This document shows, one piece after another, positions 33,846-42,243 of a DNA stretch of 64,000 nucleotides. A model generated the notes under the pieces. It saw only the letters and a list, made by a program, of their open reading frames with translations, was not told where the DNA came from and did not search any database. A program made the translations under genes and the position numbers. Origin of the DNA: Chloroflexota bacterium (GTDB taxonomy: Bacteria; Chloroflexota; Dehalococcoidia; Lucifugimonadales; JACPCK01); assembly GCA_016179845.1 (NCBI GenBank), contig JACPCK010000042.1, positions 1-64,000 on the forward strand. The letters run 5' to 3'. Positions within the stretch are counted from its first letter, which is position 1. Each line of letters starts with the position of its first letter.

Positions 33846-34877
33846 TTACACTATGAGCATCCCATCCCCCAGACTGTAGAACCGGTAGCGGTGCTCGATG
33901 GCTTCCTGGTAGGCCTTCAGCACCAGCTCTTGCCCCGCAAAGGCACACACCAGCATCAGCAAGGTCGACCTTGGCAGGTGGAAGTTCGTAACCAGGGCGT
34001 CCACCGCCAGGAAGCGGTGGCCCGGCAGGATGTAGATGTCCGCCCAGCCGGAGTAGGGCCTCATGCGAAAGCCTTCCCCTTCGGCAAACATCCGCGCCTC
34101 CTCCTCCAGGATCCGCGCCGACGTGCTCCCCACGGCTATTATCCGCCTCCCCTCCGACCGGGCCGCATTGATGGCATCGGCTGTCTCTGCGTCCATTTCC
34201 CAGTATTCGCTATGGAGCTTGTGCTCCCTGGGGTCCTCCTCCCGCACCGGCTGGAAGGTGTCCAGCCCAATGTGCAGGGTGACGAAGGCCAGCCGGACTC
34301 CTCTCGCCTTCATTCTCTCCAGCAACCGCCACGTAAAATGCAGGCCCGCCGTGGGCGCTGCCGCACTGCCCGGCACCCGGCTGTATACCGTCTGGTACCG
34401 CTCCTGGTCCATCAGAGGCTCTTTGATGTAGGGGGGCAGGGGGACCTCGCCCGCCTCTTCAAGAACTCCCTCATCAAGGGAGACTATGAAGGTGCCGTCA
34501 TCCCTCTTTTCTACGATCCAAGCCTCTGAAGGCCGGTCTTGACCTAGCATCAGAGCGCTTCCCACCCGTATGCCTTTCCCTAGCCTTCCGACAGCCTGCC
34601 ATAGCGTAGGCGCCAGTCGATTCAGCAGAAGCAGCTCCACCTTGCCTCCCGTGTCCCATCGCCGACCATGCAAGCGGGCTGGCATCACCCTCGTGTCATT
34701 CAGGACCAAAAGGTCCCCCGGTCTCAGGTACTCTTCGATCTCGTAGAAACGGCGGCGGTGTGTGATGCTCCCGTCACTCCGGTCCAGCACCAGGAGCCGG
34801 GAGTGGTCACGGGGCTCGACAGGCGTCTGAGCGATGAGCTCCCTGGGGAGAGGATAGTCGAAGTCTGACGTCCGCAT
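33846..34877 (-). CDS. queA: tRNA preQ1(34) S-adenosylmethionine ribosyltransferase-isomerase
   Basis: Adds the epoxycyclopentanediol ring from SAM to preQ1 in tRNA during queuosine synthesis. The 343-residue protein shows the family landmarks FDYPLPRELIAQTPVEPRDHSRLLVLDR, LLVLNDTRVMPARLHGRR, AAPTAGLHFT and TNFHLPRSTLLMLVCAFAG. Its ATG abuts the stop of the DUF2905 gene with no gap, so it is the last gene of a three-gene operon. Confidence 0.95.
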   Translation of the reverse strand: MRTSDFDYPLPRELIAQTPVEPRDHSRLLVLDRSDGSITHRRRFYEIEEYLRPGDLLVLNDTRVMPARLHGRRWDTGGKVELLLLNRLAPTLWQAVGRLGKGIRVGSALMLGQDRPSEAWIVEKRDDGTFIVSLDEGVLEEAGEVPLPPYIKEPLMDQERYQTVYSRVPGSAAAPTAGLHFTWRLLERMKARGVRLAFVTLHIGLDTFQPVREEDPREHKLHSEYWEMDAETADAINAARSEGRRIIAVGSTSARILEEEARMFAEGEGFRMRPYSGWADIYILPGHRFLAVDALVTNFHLPRSTLLMLVCAFAGQELVLKAYQEAIEHRYRFYSLGDGMLIV

Positions 34878-35144
34878 CTAGCTCTTGAGGAAGCGGAAGA
34901 TTATGCCGAGGACGAATGTGAGGATGAGGCTGACAAGCAGAGAGGTCATCAGGGGAAAGTAAAAACTGAAGCTGCCCTTCTGAAACAGGATGTCCCCTGG
35001 CAGGCGGCCTACCCCGGGTACCCGTCCTACCAGGAGGAGGAGCAGGCCCAGCACGAACAGCACACCTCCTGCCACCATAAGGGCTCTCCCCGCTATCACT
35101 AGACCCGGTACCATACCTGTAGCTCCCGGGTGTATTTCAGACAA
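34878..35144 (-). CDS. DUF2905 small membrane protein
   Basis: 88 residues with two hydrophobic helices (about 14-42 and 62-86) separated by GVGRLPGDILFQKGSFSFYFPL, the hallmark of DUF2905. The function is unknown. Residues 1-10 are an extension relative to usual members, and ATG at residue 11 is an alternative start. It is sandwiched between the permease and queA with gaps of 7 and 0 bp. Confidence 0.85.
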   Translation of the reverse strand: MSEIHPGATGMVPGLVIAGRALMVAGGVLFVLGLLLLLVGRVPGVGRLPGDILFQKGSFSFYFPLMTSLLVSLILTFVLGIIFRFLKS

Positions 35145-35151
35145 GTGCTAG

Positions 35152-37443
35152 CTAGTCCACCGGCGTTTCCTGCACCCTCCGGATCCGCTTCATCAGCTCC
35201 TCTGCCACCCTTCTCGCCGGCAGAAAGACAGGCAGCTCCAGGTGGTCGTAGCAGACCAGGACTGGCTTGGCCGACCGCTCCAATATCTCCCGCGCCGTTG
35301 GCCCCAGCACGGCGGCCTCGAAGGTGGAGGCCTCCTTAGCGCCCATCAGTACAAGGTCGTACTCCGAGGATGCCTCTATGATCCGCTCCACCGTGTCGCC
35401 TCCAGCAATCCACCGTTTCCTCAGGTTCAGACCGTCCTGGTGAAGGCCCAGTTCTGCAAGGAGGTGTTCCCACTCCTTTTCACTCTCCGATTCATCGAGC
35501 GAGACATGCAGAAGGGTGACCTCCCCATGAAGCTCTGACGCCAGAGATAGGGCCACTTGGCCCAGGAGCCTGTTGTGGCTGCTCCGGGTCACTGGCACCA
35601 GGACCTGTTTCAGGCCCCAGTGAGGCGTCGGCCTTACTATGACCAGGTCACACCGGCTCTCCCGCAGGACCCTCCTGAAGTCTCTACCCGCAATCCTCCT
35701 TTCCAATCCGAAGCGCCGGCGCTGGCTTTTCGGTAGGTACTCGTGGGGTATGACCAGAAGGTCCGCGTCGAGCTTCTGTACGGCCAGCAGAATCGTATCG
35801 ACGATATCGCTGGTAAACTGGGCGCGGACCGTGTACGTAATGCCAAGGCCCGAGAGGTCACGCACCAGCTCCTGGTGCAGGTCAAGCACCTCTTTCTTTA
35901 GCTCCGGCGTCCACTGCTTTTCACCCTCACTGGGCTGCTCAACAAGGACCAGAACAAAGAGCTCTCCGTGGTGGTGCTTGGCAAGGGCGATAGAGAAGGG
36001 AAGTATCTCCCGCCACCAGCTTGTCTGCGCAATGACGGGCACAAGAAGAAAATGGTGGCTCTCCTCCTGCGCCCGCTCCCCAAACTCTACAATCTTGCCG
36101 TTCACGAACTCCCCGCTCTCATGGCGCTCCACGTATCCCCTGTGGATTAACATGCCCAGGACCAGCCAGCCCAGGAAGAACGAGAGGGACCAGGGGCTGA
36201 TCTGGACGACTTGAATCGTGAGCAGGACGAACATGAAGAGGGCCAGTATGGAAAGCCAGGGGTACAGCGGTGCCCTGAAAGGCCGCGGCAGGTCGGGGAA
36301 CTTCCTCCGGAACTGTATGAAGGCCAGGTGAACCTGGGCAAAGAGGAAGAAGAAGAAAAGATCGGCGATGGCGGCAATGTCCTTTATGGGCATGGCCGCC
36401 ACCAAGACGATCATCAGCAGGGCAGAGGCCAGGACCCCCACAAAAGGGGTCCCATACTTGGGGTGAATCGCCTCGAACTCTACCGGCAGGCTTCGGCCGT
36501 GACGGGCCATCGCATAGAAGATATGGCTGGCCGAGAAGATAGTTGCGCTCAAGGCGGCCATGGCCACCGTGGCACCGCCCAGAGAGACCAGCGGCACTAG
36601 TAGGTTCGGCAGGGGCATGTAGCTGGCGGCCGCAGCCATGGCTCCCTCGCCGGCATCCGAGAGCACTACCCAGCCCGGTACCGCCGCCTTCACCCCGAAG
36701 ACCGCCACCGTCGTCACAAGCAGATAGAGAACAAGGATGATCAGGAAGGAAGCAAACAGGGCCCTGGGTATGTTCTTCTGGGGGGCCTTCATCTCCTCGC
36801 TAGACTGAGCGACTACCTCGAAGCCCTGGAAGGCAAGAAACATTAGTCCCATGCCTCCCAGCAAGCCGCCAATGCCAAAGGGCATGAATTCGCCGGTTGT
36901 TGCAGGAGGTGTGGTGAAAATGGATAGGAACCCCAGGGTCACAAATACCAGGAGAACCCCGACTGAAACTGGTACTACGGCCCTCCCAAAGAGCTCCGTG
37001 TGTTTGACCCCCCGAAAGTTGACTAGGCTCAGGAAAGCTATGGTTAGAAGCGCGAGGAGCACCCTCCACACCCGGTCGGGGCCTGGCAAAGTGAGGTCGA
37101 AATACGGCAAGACCAACGTGTTCAGCAGGTGGGTGGCGTAGAAGCCGAAGGAGATGGCATATACGGCACAGGCTACCGAGTGGCCGCACCAGGAAAACCA
37201 TCCGGAAAAGTGGCCTTGCACAGGCCCCAGTCCCTCACGGATCCAGAGGTATCCTCCGCCGGCTTCGGGCCTGGCTGAGCCTAGCTCCGCATAAACAAGA
37301 ACAGTAGGCAGGGCTGCCAGAACGGCAACTAGAAAAATGGCCAGAGGCAGGCTGGGGCCGGTGTGCGAGGCAGCGTAGCCTGTAAGGGTAAAAACGCCGC
37401 CGCCCATCATCGCGGCTATGCCTAGCTCAACCCCACCCCACAC
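35152..37443 (-). CDS. APC-family amino acid permease fused to two UspA domains
   Basis: The first ~430 residues form an APC-superfamily permease (GIAAMMGGGVFTLTG first helix, ELGSARPEAGGGYLWIREGLG, FLAFQGFEVVAQSSEEMKAPQKNIPRA). From about 455 to the end are two universal-stress domains (HHFLLVPVIAQTSWWREILPFS and LKQVLVPVTRSSHNRLLGQVALSLA...VLMGAKEAS), a known cationic-amino-acid-transporter/Usp fusion. GTG 37443 is the only standard start, but the frame stays open 42 codons further upstream and those codons (ending GLIRHLG) look like the missing N-terminus; see findings. Confidence 0.88.
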   Translation of the reverse strand: MWGGVELGIAAMMGGGVFTLTGYAASHTGPSLPLAIFLVAVLAALPTVLVYAELGSARPEAGGGYLWIREGLGPVQGHFSGWFSWCGHSVACAVYAISFGFYATHLLNTLVLPYFDLTLPGPDRVWRVLLALLTIAFLSLVNFRGVKHTELFGRAVVPVSVGVLLVFVTLGFLSIFTTPPATTGEFMPFGIGGLLGGMGLMFLAFQGFEVVAQSSEEMKAPQKNIPRALFASFLIILVLYLLVTTVAVFGVKAAVPGWVVLSDAGEGAMAAAASYMPLPNLLVPLVSLGGATVAMAALSATIFSASHIFYAMARHGRSLPVEFEAIHPKYGTPFVGVLASALLMIVLVAAMPIKDIAAIADLFFFFLFAQVHLAFIQFRRKFPDLPRPFRAPLYPWLSILALFMFVLLTIQVVQISPWSLSFFLGWLVLGMLIHRGYVERHESGEFVNGKIVEFGERAQEESHHFLLVPVIAQTSWWREILPFSIALAKHHHGELFVLVLVEQPSEGEKQWTPELKKEVLDLHQELVRDLSGLGITYTVRAQFTSDIVDTILLAVQKLDADLLVIPHEYLPKSQRRRFGLERRIAGRDFRRVLRESRCDLVIVRPTPHWGLKQVLVPVTRSSHNRLLGQVALSLASELHGEVTLLHVSLDESESEKEWEHLLAELGLHQDGLNLRKRWIAGGDTVERIIEASSEYDLVLMGAKEASTFEAAVLGPTAREILERSAKPVLVCYDHLELPVFLPARRVAEELMKRIRRVQETPVD

Positions 37444-37623
37444 CCCCAGGTGACGGATGAGGCCAGTCGGCTCTTTACGACGGCGCTGGGCTGCTACCTG
37501 AGCATTTACTGCTGCCGCACGATCTTTCGTAGTGGTACTCTGCCCCCTCTCTTCGGCCGATGTGACTGTCTATTATGGCACAACTGGCGCGCCGACGTTT
37601 ATCCCTATCCAGCCACTGGGGCC

Positions 37624-38682
37624 TCACATGCCACTTTTCGCTGCTTTCTCCACAAACTCATTGGTAAAGGCCTCCCTTGGGTCTATCTCTCTCTCCAGGA
37701 GCTGAACCCCTTTCATCCACCGCATGAACCCATCCCAGCGCTCTAAGGTCTGCCACCCAAAGATAGGGATCTCCCCCTCTTTGTAGAAAAGCGGGGCCAG
37801 AAGCTCAATGGCCTGCCGCTCCATGTCCTTGTTGATCTCCGGATTGCGCTTGGCTAGGACGTTAAAGGCCTCCGCGGGGTCCTTCGCGGCCTCCATGTAC
37901 CCCTGGACCACAGCCTTAACAAAGCGTTCCACCACTTCGGCCCGCCCGGTAACCATTGCGTCCCTCGTTACCAGCACCAGCTCGTAGAACCTGGGTATGC
38001 CTAGCTGCTCCAGCCGAAGAACGTTCACCGGATGCCCCTGCATCTCGGCCAGGATCGACTCATGGGTCCAGTAGGCCCCGATCACTGCATCCACTCGCCT
38101 CCCGATGAGGGATGGGACCAGGTCATACCCCACGTTAACCAGCTCCACATCCTTGAGCGTGAGGCCATCCTTCTCCAGCAGGACTGTTATCAGCGCCTCG
38201 TCGAGGGGCAGGCCCGGGTAGCCAACCCTCTTACCCCTGAGCTGGGCGGGGGATGTGATGCCTGAGCTTTTCAGTGTCAGGATGGAGTCCAGGGGGTACT
38301 GTACGATCGCCGCTATGGACTTCACGGGAATCCCCTGTGCCCGCGCCAGGATCACCTCGGGCTGATAGCTTATGCCAAAGTCATCCCGCCCGGCCCCCAC
38401 CGTCTTCAACACGTCAGACGGGTTGGCTGGCGTGTAAAGCTCCACCTCCAGCCCTGCCGCTTTGAAATACCCCCTCTCCAGGGCGACGTAGAGCCCGGCG
38501 TGGTCCGAGTTGGGGTACCAGTCAAGGGCCACCCGGACCTTCGTCGGACCGGCGGCAGCACCAGGGCCTTTGGCTCCGCCACATCCTACCAGGCTGACGG
38601 AGCTTGCAATGACCACCACTAGAAGCCACAGGTGCAGCCGGTACGTCCGAGATCTCAAGACACGGGTCCATCCCCTTTTCAT
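37624..38682 (-). CDS. thiY: ABC transporter substrate-binding lipoprotein, thiamin precursor (ThiY-like)
   Basis: NMT1/THI5-like binding protein of about 352 residues. The lipoprotein signal ends SVSLVGCGG. The mature part begins KVRVALDWYPNSDHAGLYVALERGYFKAAGLEVELYTP, which is the ThiY/THI5 signature, and continues YQPEVILARAQGIPVKSIAAIVQ. The start ATG 38682 overlaps the permease stop (ATGA). With the permease and ATPase it forms an importer for N-formyl-aminopyrimidine or HMP; regulation by the TPP riboswitch upstream supports this. Confidence 0.9.
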   Translation of the reverse strand: MKRGWTRVLRSRTYRLHLWLLVVVIASSVSLVGCGGAKGPGAAAGPTKVRVALDWYPNSDHAGLYVALERGYFKAAGLEVELYTPANPSDVLKTVGAGRDDFGISYQPEVILARAQGIPVKSIAAIVQYPLDSILTLKSSGITSPAQLRGKRVGYPGLPLDEALITVLLEKDGLTLKDVELVNVGYDLVPSLIGRRVDAVIGAYWTHESILAEMQGHPVNVLRLEQLGIPRFYELVLVTRDAMVTGRAEVVERFVKAVVQGYMEAAKDPAEAFNVLAKRNPEINKDMERQAIELLAPLFYKEGEIPIFGWQTLERWDGFMRWMKGVQLLEREIDPREAFTNEFVEKAAKSGM

Positions 38683-39455
38683 CCCAGTTCCTCCAGCACC
38701 TTCTCTCTTTTCCCCGTACGGTACCAACGCATCACCAGTCGCTCCAGCGGCGACACCGCAAAGAAGAGGGTCATCCCCAGCAGCGCCAGGATCAGGATGG
38801 CCGCAAAGACTCGTGCAGTCAGAAAGCGGGGTGTTGATTGCAAAATCAGGTACCCCAGCCCGGCGCTGGACCCCACCCATTCCCCGATAACTGCCCCGAT
38901 CACGCTCACCGCCAGCGCTATGCGCACGCCCGAGAAAAGGAAGGGCAACGAGCCAGGAATCTGCACCTTAGTGAAAACATGCCGCCTCCTTGCGCCCAAT
39001 GTACGCATCATGTTTACCATGTCAGGGTCTACAGAGCGCAGTCCATCCACCATGTTCACCACGATGGGGAAGAAGCTTATCAGCACTACTACGATGACCT
39101 TGGGCAGCAGGCCGTAGCCGAACCATATGAGCAGAATGGGTGCTATTGCCACAATAGGAACAGCCTGAGAGGCGATAACGAAGGGGTAGAGGGCCCGCTC
39201 CACCGTCCTCCAATAGGCTATGGCCATGGCAACCGACACTCCCGCCACCAAGGAGGCCGCAACCCCTACCAGCACCTCCTGAAGGGTTACCCACGTATGG
39301 CCCAATAGAAGGGGGTAGCTGCTCGCCATCTCCATGCCGATGTTAGAAGGTCGCGGTAATAGCCAACCCGGCACCTGGAACAGGGCCGCCATGCCCTCCC
39401 AGAGGGCTAGGCCCACGGCCACTAGGACGGCTGGTAAGACAAGGCGCCTTGCCAT
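38679..39455 (-). CDS. thiX: ABC transporter permease, thiamin precursor (ThiX-like)
   Basis: BPD_transp_1 permease of about 258 residues with six hydrophobic segments. Visible: GWLLPRPSNIGMEM, ASQAVPIVAIAPILLIWFGYG and the EAA-type loop MMRTLGARRRHVFTKVQIPGSLPF, then AVIGEWVGSSAGLGYLI, as in SsuC/TauC/ThiX. ATG 39455 behind GAAGGAGC overlaps the ATPase gene by 34 bp. Longer frames upstream are shadows of that gene. Confidence 0.9.
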   Translation of the reverse strand: MARRLVLPAVLVAVGLALWEGMAALFQVPGWLLPRPSNIGMEMASSYPLLLGHTWVTLQEVLVGVAASLVAGVSVAMAIAYWRTVERALYPFVIASQAVPIVAIAPILLIWFGYGLLPKVIVVVLISFFPIVVNMVDGLRSVDPDMVNMMRTLGARRRHVFTKVQIPGSLPFLFSGVRIALAVSVIGAVIGEWVGSSAGLGYLILQSTPRFLTARVFAAILILALLGMTLFFAVSPLERLVMRWYRTGKREKVLEELG

Positions 39456-40192
39456 AGCTCCTTCAAAAGGGCCGCGCGAAGCTCGATAAACGCTGGGTCC
39501 AGGACAAGCTGCCGCGATCGGGGCCTTGGGAGACTCACAGGTACCTCTGCCTTCACGCAGGCCGGCCGGGGAGTCAAGACGTACACCCGGTCCGAGAGCA
39601 GAAGAGCCTCCTCTACGTCGTGAGTTACGAGAAGCACCGTCTTCCCCAGGGGGCTCAGCGCCTTGAGCAGCCACTCCTGCATAGAGGCCCTAGTGTAGGC
39701 GTCCAGAGACCCGAAGGGCTCGTCCAATAGGATGAGGGGTCCTCCCGCTAATACCGTCCTGAGGAAGGCGACCCGCTGGCGCATACCCCCTGAGAGGGCC
39801 TCCGGATAGTACCCCTCAAACCCCTTGAGGCCAAAGCTCTCCAGAAGCTCCTGGGCCCGCTTTCTGGCCTCCTGAAGACTTGCCCCCTGGAGCTCAAGGC
39901 CTAGAATGGAGTTGCCCAGCACTGTGCGCCACGGCAGCAGGAGGTCCTTCTGCTGCATATACGCTATCCGGCCCAGGCGCTGCCCGCCCTCAAGGCCGCT
40001 CACAACCACGCTTCCTTTGTCGGGTTGCTCCAGGCCCGCCACTATGTTCAATAGAGTGGTCTTGCCGCACCCGCTGGGCCCCACTACGCCCACCGTTTCC
40101 CCTTCCCGCGCGCACAGGTCCACCCTGTCAAGGACTGGGAAAGGCTGTCCTTTTCGCAGGAAGGACTTGGCAAGACCTCGAATCTCTAGCAT
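39422..40192 (-). CDS. thiZ: ABC transporter ATP-binding protein, thiamin precursor (ThiZ-like)
   Basis: ATPase of the importer, about 256 residues. Walker A GPSGCGKTT, Q-loop MQQKDLLLPWRTV, signature LSGGMRQRV, Walker B LILLDEPFGSLDA and switch His VTHDVEEAL are all present, matching the SsuB/TauB/ThiZ family. ATG 40192 is used because an upstream ATG at 40237 lies inside the riboswitch terminator. First gene after the TPP riboswitch. Confidence 0.9.
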   Translation of the reverse strand: MLEIRGLAKSFLRKGQPFPVLDRVDLCAREGETVGVVGPSGCGKTTLLNIVAGLEQPDKGSVVVSGLEGGQRLGRIAYMQQKDLLLPWRTVLGNSILGLELQGASLQEARKRAQELLESFGLKGFEGYYPEALSGGMRQRVAFLRTVLAGGPLILLDEPFGSLDAYTRASMQEWLLKALSPLGKTVLLVTHDVEEALLLSDRVYVLTPRPACVKAEVPVSLPRPRSRQLVLDPAFIELRAALLKELWQGALSYQPS

Positions 40193-40220
40193 AGGGCAGA
40201 ACAATCGGGGGTCAGGAGGA

Positions 40221-40250
40221 CAAAAAAGAAACCGCACTCAAAGGCGGTTT
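40221..40250 (-). terminator. Intrinsic terminator of the TPP riboswitch
   Basis: Minus strand AAACCGC (40250-40244), 8-base loop, GCGGTTT (40235-40229), then CTTTTTTG. It lies between the TPP aptamer and the first transporter gene, so ligand binding would stop transcription before the genes. Confidence 0.85.
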
Positions 40251-40267
40251 TCTCATGACAGCCAATT

Positions 40268-40362
40268 TCCGCTCCCTCCGCTGGTATTACCCAGATCAGG
40301 TATTGGGGTCGGCGGTGCAATGGCCGCCCTCTCAGCCGGGCTCGCCCCAGCTCCCCCTCGGC
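40268..40362 (-). ncRNA. TPP riboswitch (THI element)
   Basis: Read on the minus strand: GGCTGAGAGGG in the first conserved arm, then ACCTGATCTGGGTAATACCAGCGGAGGGA, which is the near-invariant second half of the TPP aptamer (split here as ACCTGATCTGGGTAATACC and AGCGGAGGGA). An optional P3a stem GGCGG...CCGCC lies between. It controls the three ThiXYZ-type genes via the terminator at 40221-40250. Confidence 0.95.
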
Positions 40363-40429
40363 CCTCTCTTTTCCTAGCTGATAGCTTAGCCTAGACTAGT
40401 GGAAGTGTCAACCTGAGCACGGGCCTGAC

Positions 40430-40527
40430 TGGCGGGAGTGGGAGGGAGTCGAACCCACCACCCCGATCGCTCCATCGGGGCCAGCGGATTTGAAGTCCGC
40501 GAGAGCCACCAGGCCCCATCCACTCCC
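40430..40527 (-). tRNA. selC: tRNA-Sec (anticodon UCA)
   Basis: Minus strand starts GGGAGTGG and ends CCACTCCC-G-CCA, an 8-bp acceptor with encoded CCA. The D arm has 6 bp with a 4-base loop. The anticodon arm is GCGGA-CTTCAAA-TCCGC, giving UCA. A long variable arm CCCCGAT-N6-ATCGGGG and a T arm around TTCGACT follow (one T-T mismatch in the stem). These are the special features of selenocysteine tRNA. Its 5' end is 13 bp after the trxA stop on the same strand. Confidence 0.96.
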
Positions 40528-40540
40528 GTGGAGGTCTTTC

Positions 40541-40873
40541 CTAGCCCCTCGCCAGGGCCGCCTCAAGCCGCTTCTTGATGGAGGACTTGGGGACAGCCCC
40601 TATCACCTGCTCCACGGGCTGGCCACCCTTGAAAATCAAAAGGGTAGGGATACTCCTCACGTTGAATCGCATCGCTGTCTTGGGGTTGGAGTCCACGTCC
40701 AGCTTGGTGAACTTCACCTTGCCTTCATACTCCCCGGCCAGGTCCTCCACCAGTGGCGCAATCATCTTGCACGGCTGGCACCATTCGGCCCAGAAGTCCA
40801 CCAGCACAGGCTGGCTATTCTTTAGTACCTCATCTTCAAAGGTGCTGTCGCTCACTTCAGCAGGTTTTGTCAC
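40541..40873 (-). CDS. trxA: Thioredoxin
   Basis: 110-residue thioredoxin fold with the redox centre WCQPCK (about 31-36), LVDFWAEWC before it, and the cis-Pro segment RSIPTLLIFKGGQ. The middle residues QP differ from the classical GP of E. coli Trx but are common. GTG start behind GAGGGGGG. A TTGACA lies at 40919-40914 on the minus strand without a good -10. The tRNA-Sec follows on the same strand, so the two may be co-transcribed. No Sec codon is present in this gene. Confidence 0.92.
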   Translation of the reverse strand: MTKPAEVSDSTFEDEVLKNSQPVLVDFWAEWCQPCKMIAPLVEDLAGEYEGKVKFTKLDVDSNPKTAMRFNVRSIPTLLIFKGGQPVEQVIGAVPKSSIKKRLEAALARG

Positions 40874-41006
40874 CTCTGGCCCCCCTCTAGCTTCTGGTAT
40901 TCTTCGTTCCCTTTGTCAATTGTCGCACGACTTCAAGATGCCTACAAGGGAACGCTTCGCTCCTACCAGTCTAAGACCTGAGTAGAGGGGCGTCAACACA
41001 AAGGGC

Positions 41007-41636
41007 TCAGGCCCCCAGCAGCGCCATAGCACCGCCTGCTGCCAGGGGGACCCACAGGTTATCGTCTACCGGTAGAGGCAGCAGCTCCACCATTGCGGCC
41101 ACGACGCTGCCAACGGCCAGAGGCCAGTAACGTTCTGCCCGCCCGCCAAAGTAGTAAGCCCCCGCCACGACCAGAGCCACCGCCAAAAAGGCGAGGGACC
41201 CTTCGAGGCTCTTGGCTCCCACTCGCCATCGACCGAATCGCCTTCCTACAACGGAGGCAGCAGGGTCGCCCAGTGAGAGAAAGAGGACTCCCAGTGCAGC
41301 TATCTCCTGAGAAAAGAGGATCAGGGCCATCACGGTCGCCAGGGCCATGTAGGTGGCTGCTGTGACACGCCCCTCCTCGCCAGGTTTCAGCAGGAAGCCA
41401 AGCCACTTCCTGAAAGTCAGGTTTGCGACTGGGAAGGCGAAGCGGGTGAGCTCTCCTATCACCAGCAGAAGGGCCACCAACCCGGCTAGAGCCAGGACCC
41501 ATGGCCGGGGAAGAAAGAAGGCCAGCACAGGTGTGAAAGACCCTGCACCCACATGAAAGAGACGCCGGGCCAAGTTGCCTGGATCCTTGCTCAACCCGCG
41601 TGACAAAGGGCACCTCAGCACGTGTACAGGCTCCAC
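41007..41636 (-). CDS. Diacylglycerol/polyprenol kinase-like membrane protein
   Basis: 209 residues with about six hydrophobic helices. NLARRLFHVGAGSFTPVLAFFLPR at the N-terminus and SLGDPAASVVGRRFGR with KSLEGSLAFL are hallmarks of the SEC59/DGK1/VTE5 group (CTP-dependent dolichol, phytol and diacylglycerol kinases, related to CdsA). VELLPLPVDDNLWVPLAAG near the C-terminus also fits. It would phosphorylate a lipid alcohol in the membrane; which one cannot be said. Confidence 0.78.
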   Translation of the reverse strand: MEPVHVLRCPLSRGLSKDPGNLARRLFHVGAGSFTPVLAFFLPRPWVLALAGLVALLLVIGELTRFAFPVANLTFRKWLGFLLKPGEEGRVTAATYMALATVMALILFSQEIAALGVLFLSLGDPAASVVGRRFGRWRVGAKSLEGSLAFLAVALVVAGAYYFGGRAERYWPLAVGSVVAAMVELLPLPVDDNLWVPLAAGGAMALLGA

Positions 41637-41699
41637 AGCGGCCCCACGTCAGTATAGTGCCGTACCCCCGGCACGCCTAGCTGTCTGTTGCCTTTCTCC

Positions 41700-41728
41700 T
41701 TGACACTGAAAAGGCCCTGGGCTAAACT
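41700..41728 (+). promoter_or_regulatory. Promoter of the MaoC-MaoC-SDR-SDR operon
   Basis: TTGACA (41700-41705), 17-bp spacer, TAAACT (41723-41728), about 45 bp before the first gene. The TTG that would extend the first frame to 41728 is the last base of this -10 and therefore not a start. Confidence 0.62.
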
Positions 41729-41772
41729 TGCGCCGAAGTCCGCAACGCATCTTTTCGCTTACAGGATCGCCG

Positions 41773-42225
41773 GTGGCTGACGAAATACCTATCACCCCTG
41801 AGATGCTCAGGTTCACGGGTGCTACCATTAGCACCTCAGCCCTCAACGTAGAGCAGGGGCACATCGGCGCCTTCGCCAGGGCCGTAGGCGACCCTAACCC
41901 CCTGTGGAGCAATGAGAAGGAGGCCAGGGACGGGCGCTACGGGGGCATTGTGGCCCCGCCTACCTTCCTCAGGGCTCTCCACGCCGAACCGTTGACACTC
42001 CCCTTCGACGTCCCAGGGGACCACCTTCTGGATGCAGGCAGCGAATGGGAGTACTTCAGGCCGGTGCATCATGGGGACCGGATAGTAGCCACCACCCGAC
42101 TCAAGGAGCTTGAACAGAGGACCGGGCGGTTGGGGCCCATGCTTTTTGTAGTGAGCGAGATAACCTACACCAACCAGTTGGATCAGGTGGTGGCGGTACA
42201 GCAGAGCACCTTCATCCGATACTAG
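41773..42225 (+). CDS. MaoC-like dehydratase, non-catalytic N-module
   Basis: About 150 residues of the MaoC_dehydrat_N type: IGAFARAVGDPNPLWSNEKEA, GGIVAPPTFLRAL, AGSEWEYFRPVHHGDRIVATTRLKELEQRTGRLGPMLFVVSE. The usual catalytic His of GDxNPxH is Trp45, so this half is expected to be structural and pair with the next gene. GTG 41773 is chosen from the promoter position and by comparison with the paralogue at 22001. Confidence 0.82.
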   Translation: MADEIPITPEMLRFTGATISTSALNVEQGHIGAFARAVGDPNPLWSNEKEARDGRYGGIVAPPTFLRALHAEPLTLPFDVPGDHLLDAGSEWEYFRPVHHGDRIVATTRLKELEQRTGRLGPMLFVVSEITYTNQLDQVVAVQQSTFIRY

Positions 42226-42243
42226 CACAGTCGGGGGGCCAGC

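Noticed and set aside
40541-40873. Thioredoxin as a selenoprotein, given the adjacent tRNA-Sec
   Set aside because: The redox site is WCQPC with two Cys codons and there is no in-frame UGA.
41728-41772. TTG at 41728 as start of the first MaoC gene
   Set aside because: It overlaps the -10 of the promoter at 41700-41728.
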